From Cyanophora paradoxa (Eukaryota > Glaucocystophyceae > Cyanophorales > Cyanophoraceae): a stretch of 64,000 nucleotides of DNA. Both the position numbers and the translations under genes were made by a program. The notes beneath the pieces are model-generated. The model was given only the letters and a program-made list of their open reading frames with translations, was not told where the DNA came from and ran no database searches. Location: contig QPMI01000455.1 in NCBI GenBank assembly GCA_004431415.1, forward strand, positions 1 to 64,000, in the 5' to 3' direction. Shown here one piece after another: positions 58,113-64,000 of the stretch (its first letter is position 1; each line of letters opens with the position of its first letter).

Positions 58113-58946
58113 TTATGGAGCAGTATCCTGCCCAAAAATGGGGAAATATCGATTTGTCCCATAGTACTCAGCATAGGTATTCTGCTTTGCAATAAAATCG
58201 GTTCTCTCAGCATATAATACACATTTGTATATACCAAACTTGGTGGCTCTCACTAAGAACTGATAATCTTCCAAACCGAAATTGACTCCATGATAAGCAA
58301 TCCCGAAATTATCATATGGGGTGATCACAACTGCAAAATTAGGAGTTCCACCCTCTACTTGACAAAGAGCATAAACATCTGGTGGAATATCCACAACAAC
58401 CTTGTAGTGGTCACCAATCTCAACAAGAGAGTCTACTACTGCTGTTTGTTCATTTACAACAATGGGGAATATCTTTATAATGTATGGGGCATTCATGCTG
58501 GGGACATAGGTTCGAATTCTTGTGTTGGGATCAATGGGATTGGGTTGATCATTCACAAATAGAGGCGCTCCAACAGCCCCACCAACTCTAAGTCCATCAC
58601 CAATATAAGCTCCCCCCGATTTGCAGTTAATAGCTCCCGACCTAGATTCAAAAGAATAAGTAGAAAGAGGATCTCCATAGCTATCTGGGTCTCCATAATG
58701 AGCAGAAAAGTTTGCATTGGTAACAAGTAGCTTAGTTGTCTTAACTATTCCATTATTTTTATCACATCTGAGTTCCTGTAATCTCAGTTTGTGGGTGGAA
58801 CCAAAGGTGTTCATTGTAGGTTGGACCTCTGTGGATTGGAGACCCTCTACATCATCAAAGGTAGCATGCTGTAAAACATGGTTTGCTGGGGCAGCTAATG
58901 ATAGCTGAGGTGTAATAATTCGTTCAATTGGGGGTTGCTCAGCCAT
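58113..58946 (-). CDS. Virion protein family 'LAAPANHVLQHA' (C copy)
   Basis: 277 residues, nearly identical to 41503-42339; the only clear protein difference is the start (MAEQPPIERI versus MAEAPTPIERI). The frame is intact. Confidence 0.78.
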   Translation of the reverse strand: MAEQPPIERIITPQLSLAAPANHVLQHATFDDVEGLQSTEVQPTMNTFGSTHKLRLQELRCDKNNGIVKTTKLLVTNANFSAHYGDPDSYGDPLSTYSFESRSGAINCKSGGAYIGDGLRVGGAVGAPLFVNDQPNPIDPNTRIRTYVPSMNAPYIIKIFPIVVNEQTAVVDSLVEIGDHYKVVVDIPPDVYALCQVEGGTPNFAVVITPYDNFGIAYHGVNFGLEDYQFLVRATKFGIYKCVLYAERTDFIAKQNTYAEYYGTNRYFPIFGQDTAP

Positions 58947-58969
58947 TTTACATTAAAGGGATATATCTT

Positions 58970-59824
58970 TTATGGGGTTGGGTCATCAATTACATCTAAT
59001 TCTTGGTAAAATCCTGTTGTGAATATATCAGCAACATTTACCCCACGGAGTGCTGAAACAGCTGCTATATCTGTTCTCAGTCCCATAATCATAGTATTGT
59101 AAACTCCAACCTCAGTGACATACAAATCATAAGTAAATGTCAGATTGTTATAAACACAATATCCCCGACCAAAATGGTTGGATGCTTGAACAAAGAATAG
59201 GTAATTGTGACCTTGTTGGTTATTATTTGCTCTACACATTGAGAGCATTGCTGTGGGAAGAGGAATATTCCTTCTCACTCGATCAGTTCCTGTAATGGAA
59301 ACCAATTCTGAATTTTCAAGAGTGACAGATGATGCAACATAGAAATGCAGAAAAGGTTGCTGTGCAACTGGTGTATAGAACCGAATTCGTTGTGGGTTCT
59401 CAGCATTTTGTTCAAGAGTATCTGGGACATCATTGTAGGAAACAGAGGATGAAAGCTGACCTGAAACTCTGCAACCACCACCAATAAAAGCTCCTCCTGA
59501 TCTCACAGTTACAGCAGCAGAATTCTTATCGAAATCCAGGGCTTTCAGATCAACACTGTAAGCATCAGGACCTCCATTGGTAGGTTGGAAGAAGTTTGCA
59601 TTAGTCACAAGAAGTCGAGTTGTTTTCACCACACCAGAATTCTTATCAGCTCTCAGCTCTTTAACTCGAATAATCGAATTTTTATCAAAGGAGTTACCAT
59701 TGGAATTGGGTCTCTCTGTGGATTCTAAACCACGAACCTCATCATTAACTTCATGCTGGCGAAAGTGCATTGCAGGGGATCCAAGGGAATATATAGGCAG
59801 TTGAACTCGATTATATTCCCCCAT
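58970..59824 (-). CDS. Virion protein family 'LPIYSLGSPA' (C copy, intact)
   Basis: 284 residues, intact from MGEYNRVQLPIYSLGSP, which shows the B copy to be frameshifted by one C. The N-terminal 145 residues match B almost perfectly; the following 110 residues are strongly different, then the last residues (DVIDDPTP) match again. Confidence 0.78.
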   Translation of the reverse strand: MGEYNRVQLPIYSLGSPAMHFRQHEVNDEVRGLESTERPNSNGNSFDKNSIIRVKELRADKNSGVVKTTRLLVTNANFFQPTNGGPDAYSVDLKALDFDKNSAAVTVRSGGAFIGGGCRVSGQLSSSVSYNDVPDTLEQNAENPQRIRFYTPVAQQPFLHFYVASSVTLENSELVSITGTDRVRRNIPLPTAMLSMCRANNNQQGHNYLFFVQASNHFGRGYCVYNNLTFTYDLYVTEVGVYNTMIMGLRTDIAAVSALRGVNVADIFTTGFYQELDVIDDPTP

Positions 59825-59863
59825 TGCTTCTTTTACTAAGAAGGAAAGAAAAATAAACTACCA

Positions 59864-60169
59864 TCAAGCCAAAGTGATTAAATTCGATCCAAGGGATTGG
59901 TAAACAGTTGAAAGAACTTGCAGGTTGGATGTCATTGCTTTAATGTTGTTATCACACTCATTGTATTTAGCAACAGGGTCACCATATGCAGCTTGAGCAA
60001 GGACATTAACCAAGAGGTTTTTATACTCATTTACAACTGGTGAGAGCTTGTTAGTTTGCTGAATCGTTTTTTCCACTGTTTGTAATGCTGATACAAGCTT
60101 GATTGTATCAAATGCAAGAGCGACAGGCTCACCTGTCATTGGGGTTCCACCAAGTGGATAGGTCGCCAT
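59864..60169 (-). CDS. Conserved 102-aa helical virion-associated protein (C copy)
   Basis: 101 residues, nearly identical to 40290-40595 apart from a few residues near the N-terminus (GGTPMTGEPVALAFDTIKLV here, closer to the A version at this point). Confidence 0.75.
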   Translation of the reverse strand: MATYPLGGTPMTGEPVALAFDTIKLVSALQTVEKTIQQTNKLSPVVNEYKNLLVNVLAQAAYGDPVAKYNECDNNIKAMTSNLQVLSTVYQSLGSNLITLA

Positions 60170-60172
60170 TTA

Positions 60173-63100
60173 TTATACTGTTACATTTTTAATTTGGTCT
60201 ATTTGATCTTGTAGACTCTTGCATTTCTGAGACAACTCTTTAACGGCTTCTATGAGAACTGGAACCAATCCTGTGTATTCAAGCGATAAGTAACCATCAT
60301 CTTTTTTCACATTAACAACCTCTGGTATTACCTTTACCACATCTTGCGCAATTAAACCTAATTTTGTTCCGTCTTTTTCGCTTCCAATTCGTTTAAAACT
60401 CACTCCTTCTAATTTCTCAATCGCTGAAAGAGCGCCTGTAATCTTTTTTATATCTGTTTTGTATCTTATGTCACTTCCTTGTGTTAAATAACCTCCTATC
60501 CACATCCATCCCCCATGATACATGTAACAAATATCAGTATCTTGCTCATTTCGGAATACAAGGGGAATATCTCCCCTTCCTTTCAAGTATGTAGAAGTAT
60601 TGTTACCAAAATGGATACGATTGTATCCATCACTTGAATTAAACCAACTACCCACAGTTCCTGTTAAAAGATTTGGTCTACTATAAACATTATTCCAATG
60701 AATATAGCCGGTGTGACCACCATAACTATTTCCTGTCCAAATTTTCATGTAACTTATACCCATAATATGAACTCTTCCAATCTTTGGTCTAATCCGAATA
60801 GTCAAAAATCGATTACCGAGATGTATAGGAACATTATTTAAACCGCTGTGGTTACTGTCAGGAGATGTGGCGTATGGTTGATAACTATTCACTGATGTAA
60901 TAAAAACTTCATTTCCTTGTCGATTAACTCCCCAAATTTCAAAAAGTCGTGCGTTTGGCCAAGGTAAATAAGTTAAAAACGCTGTTCCTGTGTGATATCC
61001 ATCGGGTATATCGAAGTCAATCCAAGCGGTAGAAGTTTGGTCATCATATTGCTTATTATAAACGAAAGAACCATAATTATAATATGGATCCCATGCTGAA
61101 CTCCACGCCCACTCCCAATCGTTATAAGAACATCTATTAAATTCAATACCTCCTTTCGATGAATCCGCTGTGTGAAACTTTGGGACATCATTACCATTTA
61201 TTTGGAGTTTGGTAGTAGCATTAATAGTGGGTGCTGTAATAGTATTATTCACCCAAAAGTTCCCATTGTTATAAGACTTTAAAATTGCTCCATCTGCTGA
61301 GTTTCTGAATTCAATTGAGACACCATCACCATTTGGTCTCCCTCGTATATATGTGCAATCACCATTACCAAACCAAATTCGCTCAACTGCATCTGTTGAT
61401 TTTAACCATGTATTTGTTGCCCATGTTGCGGTTTGTGGAAGGTCTGCGGCTGTTATTAAAGCGGGACGACTGTAAATATTATCCCAAGAAATCATGCCCA
61501 ACTCATTATCGGTTGCTCTCTGTCTACTCCAACCAAAAACCCCCGTAAGATGAATGCGACCTTTTCGACCTTGAACATAAATATTCTTGTAAAACTCGCA
61601 ATTAATTGATACAAACAAGATAGTATTATTTGTCCCATCATGATTTACTGACTGTATTCCTTGATAATCGTTTACACGTTTTAAGAAATGCTGATTGTTA
61701 TTGAGAGTCTGACCATAGATATCAAAATATCTGCTATTATACCAAGGCATATGCTGAATATAAAATGATTTCATACCTGTGGGGACAGTCCACCTCATAA
61801 AACAACCGCTACAATCTTCATCATTTTGTGGTGTTGTATAACATCCTGTTTGTCCTGTTCTTGGTGACCAATTCAAATTCCAATTATTTGCGCTTCTATC
61901 TGTTGATACTACATCTAATTGATCGAAATCATATCCTTTTGGAATTGTGTTTCCACCAATTTGTAGACTAGTAGCGTTTACAGTTCCATTAACTGTCCCA
62001 CCTGTAAGAGGTAAATAATTTCCTAGAGCTGCTGTTAACTCTGCATCTGTTGTATAATTATTTAGAGTCGTTCCCAATTCACTTTCTGTTACATAGCTGC
62101 TTAAATCTGCTGTTGTAAGATATCCTTTATTGTTAAGGTAATCATCTGTCACTACTCCTGAAAGGGTGGTATTGTGTAAGTTCTTTGCTGCCATCCTCTG
62201 ATTGACTTCTAAGGCTCCACCTGATGTTGTTTTTATCCATGCAATCTCACATTTTCCGTGATCATCTGTGGGTTGTCCCACAACAGGAAGATAGTTTACA
62301 ACTTTCTCCCTTGTAAACACAATTTTAGGTCTTGCTCCATCATATGGGTCTTGATCTGTTACATTTACTTGAATTGCTGCTGAAAAATCCGCTACTTGTC
62401 CTGTTTCTCCTGGGTGATAATTCGTAACATAGATACTGGGGAAAGTATCATTAACTCCCACATTAAAATCGCCATCATAAACTCCATTAACAATTGGATC
62501 CCTGGGTAATCTTACTGCAAGAGTTCCCTCCATTGGAGTGCCTGTTTGACCTGTAAAAGTCCCATTGAGACTTACATAATGATCATTCAAATACAATCTT
62601 TCAGGTGTATTACTCGATTGGTAAAGTGTGACTCCATTAAAAACATTTCCGATTGCATTCAACTGTGCAAACACTGGCTGGTCATCAATTTCTTCCCATG
62701 GGTGCCTGTGGTTGCTATTTGTAATCTCTGAATAATCATGAGTGTGTGAATCTGGTGGAAAGGTTAATGGTGGATTCGTGATATGCTCCCATAAATGTGT
62801 ATGGGCGAAATCTGTTATTTGATCTTTTGTGTGAGTATGGGCAAAATCTGTTATTTGATCTTTTGTGTGAGTATGTGCGAAATCTGTGATTTGATCTTTG
62901 GTGTGTGTATGGGCGAAATCTGTGATTTGATCTTTTGTGTGAGTATGGGCGAAATCCGTAATATCTGCTTTTGTGTGTTTTTGTTTTGCTAACCAATCTA
63001 AAACAACATTCGATGTTGGATGATGTGGTAGAGTTGCATTTTTGGTAACTGTGAGATTTTCAATAAATATATTGCTCGAATTAATTTTAAGATCTTCATT

Positions 63101-64000
63101 ATTCAATACGGGCTGCGTATTCGGAAATCCATACAATAATTGTATATAATATCTAACCGCGTTCTTTTCTTCAATAGATAACGCACGATTGAAAACGATA
63201 ATTTCGGCAAGATCTCCATTAGCAACAGAAGAACCAAATGATGCAAAATTAGAAGGTGGAAGAAAATCACCCGATGATGTTCCAATATCAAATCCACCCA
63301 TTCCTACGACAATTTGCTCTGAGGAAACAGTGAAATCCCAATAATTCCACGAATTATAAGTATATGATGCATCGAATAATGGAGGAGTTGCATTTTCTAT
63401 ATCGTTTTGAATTTGTAGTGAAACACCAAACTTTTGATTTTTACAACCATATCCAATCCAATTTTGATAAGAACTATCCCTTATACTCAACATATAAGAA
63501 GGATTTGTTGTATTGATCCTACCTATAAAGAATAATGTAAGACCTAATGACCAATCTATTGAAACACTATTCCTATAAGCCATGTTTAATTCTTTCCCAA
63601 TCGAAATTTGATTGTTCAGGGTTGCATTCAAATAATAATAAACAGTTTCCCAATTTGAATAATTTGTAAGATATGGTATCTGTGTAGTAACTCTGTTATA
63701 TATCTGACCTTGATAATATATCAACTGACCATGTTGACCTGATGCTTTCCATGCAAATATACAATTTGGAATAATTGGGGCTGGATCAATGACAGTAGTA
63801 ACAGCATAGTAAGGTCTATAAAGTATTTGTATAGTGTTTTGTGTTCCGATTGTTATATTTCGATACACTGTAAGATTACTTGTGTAAATATCATCTGCCA
63901 TAGTTTTCTTGTCCAAATGTTACTTGCCCATAGGTTACTTGTATAAAGGTTACTGGTGTAGATATTGGAAGTGACTGTAAGGTTTGTGTCATTTTTGATC
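60173..64000 (-). CDS. Giant fibre protein, C copy, partial (runs off window)
   Basis: The C-terminal 1,260 or so residues of the fibre: pentapeptide TSN repeats, LamG-like domain, five ITDFAHTH repeats, beta module, two CRYFDIYG-type modules and an intact S74 chaperone ending QDQIDQIKNVTV. A one-base loss in a GGG near 63903 shifts the frame, but the sequence continues to match B to the window edge. One pentapeptide unit (15 bp) present in B is missing near 63945. The N-terminal part lies outside the window. Confidence 0.82.

Larger units (their letters stand above)
56071..64000 (-). mobile_element. Polinton-like element C (sister of B), left end to window edge
   Basis: It starts with the same terminus as B and carries the right-hand gene block of B in reverse orientation: SpeD, Zn-ribbon, two virion proteins, 102-aa protein, fibre. 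The six bases before the terminus are tatttg; the matching duplication would be beyond the window. Most proteins are nearly identical to B. The rest of the element, about 20 kb if like B, lies outside. Confidence 0.9.

Overview
The window is eukaryotic DNA, most likely from a protist or alga; I cannot name the species. The evidence is the load of eukaryotic mobile elements: three related Polinton/Maverick-like (virus-like) DNA elements, a Ty3/gypsy-type LTR retrotransposon remnant and a DIRS-like tyrosine-recombinase retrotransposon. No ordinary host gene is recognisable. The retroelement and flank DNA (1-734, about 45.7-52.3 kb) is GC-rich, while the Polinton-like elements are AT-rich.

Element A (about 719 to somewhere near 45.7 kb, interrupted) is the older Polinton-like element. 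It keeps the C-terminal half of a DD35E integrase, a small basic protein, an ExoX-C-like protein, an HNH-AP2 endonuclease, a coiled-coil protein, an A32-type packaging ATPase, a double-jelly-roll-type major capsid protein, two minor virion proteins, a patatin-discoidin lipase, a giant S74 fibre, a small helical protein and two paralogous virion proteins. A second HNH-AP2 gene lies near its right end. Its left end is lost.

Element B (16510-44168, 27,659 bp) is a complete relative inserted inside the last virion gene of A. It has 873-bp terminal inverted repeats and a perfect 6-bp target duplication (aatctt). B is collinear with A through the morphogenesis block. It adds protein-primed DNA polymerase B, integrase, an AEP primase-SF3 helicase, several small proteins, a Zn-ribbon protein and an S-adenosylmethionine decarboxylase (SpeD) homologue at its right end.

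A deleted Ty3/gypsy element (about 46.0-50.2 kb) and a DIRS-like element (about 51.2-56.07 kb) follow. Element C (56071 to beyond the window end) is a near-identical sister of B in reverse gene orientation, inserted in the tyrosine-recombinase gene of the DIRS element. It shows TIR, SpeD, Zn-ribbon, three virion genes and most of the fibre.

How the genes fit together: integrase and long TIRs give transposition. PolB and/or primase-helicase give replication. ATPase, major capsid and minor capsid candidates give particle assembly. The patatin-discoidin protein, the fibre with lectin-like domains and the S74 chaperone look like host attachment and membrane breach. SpeD suggests polyamine supply for DNA condensation or host reprogramming. 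B and C may therefore be integrated viruses. Many genes carry single-base frameshifts, nearly all in homopolymers and spread over unrelated elements. This looks more like residual long-read sequencing error than decay, so several broken genes may be intact in reality.
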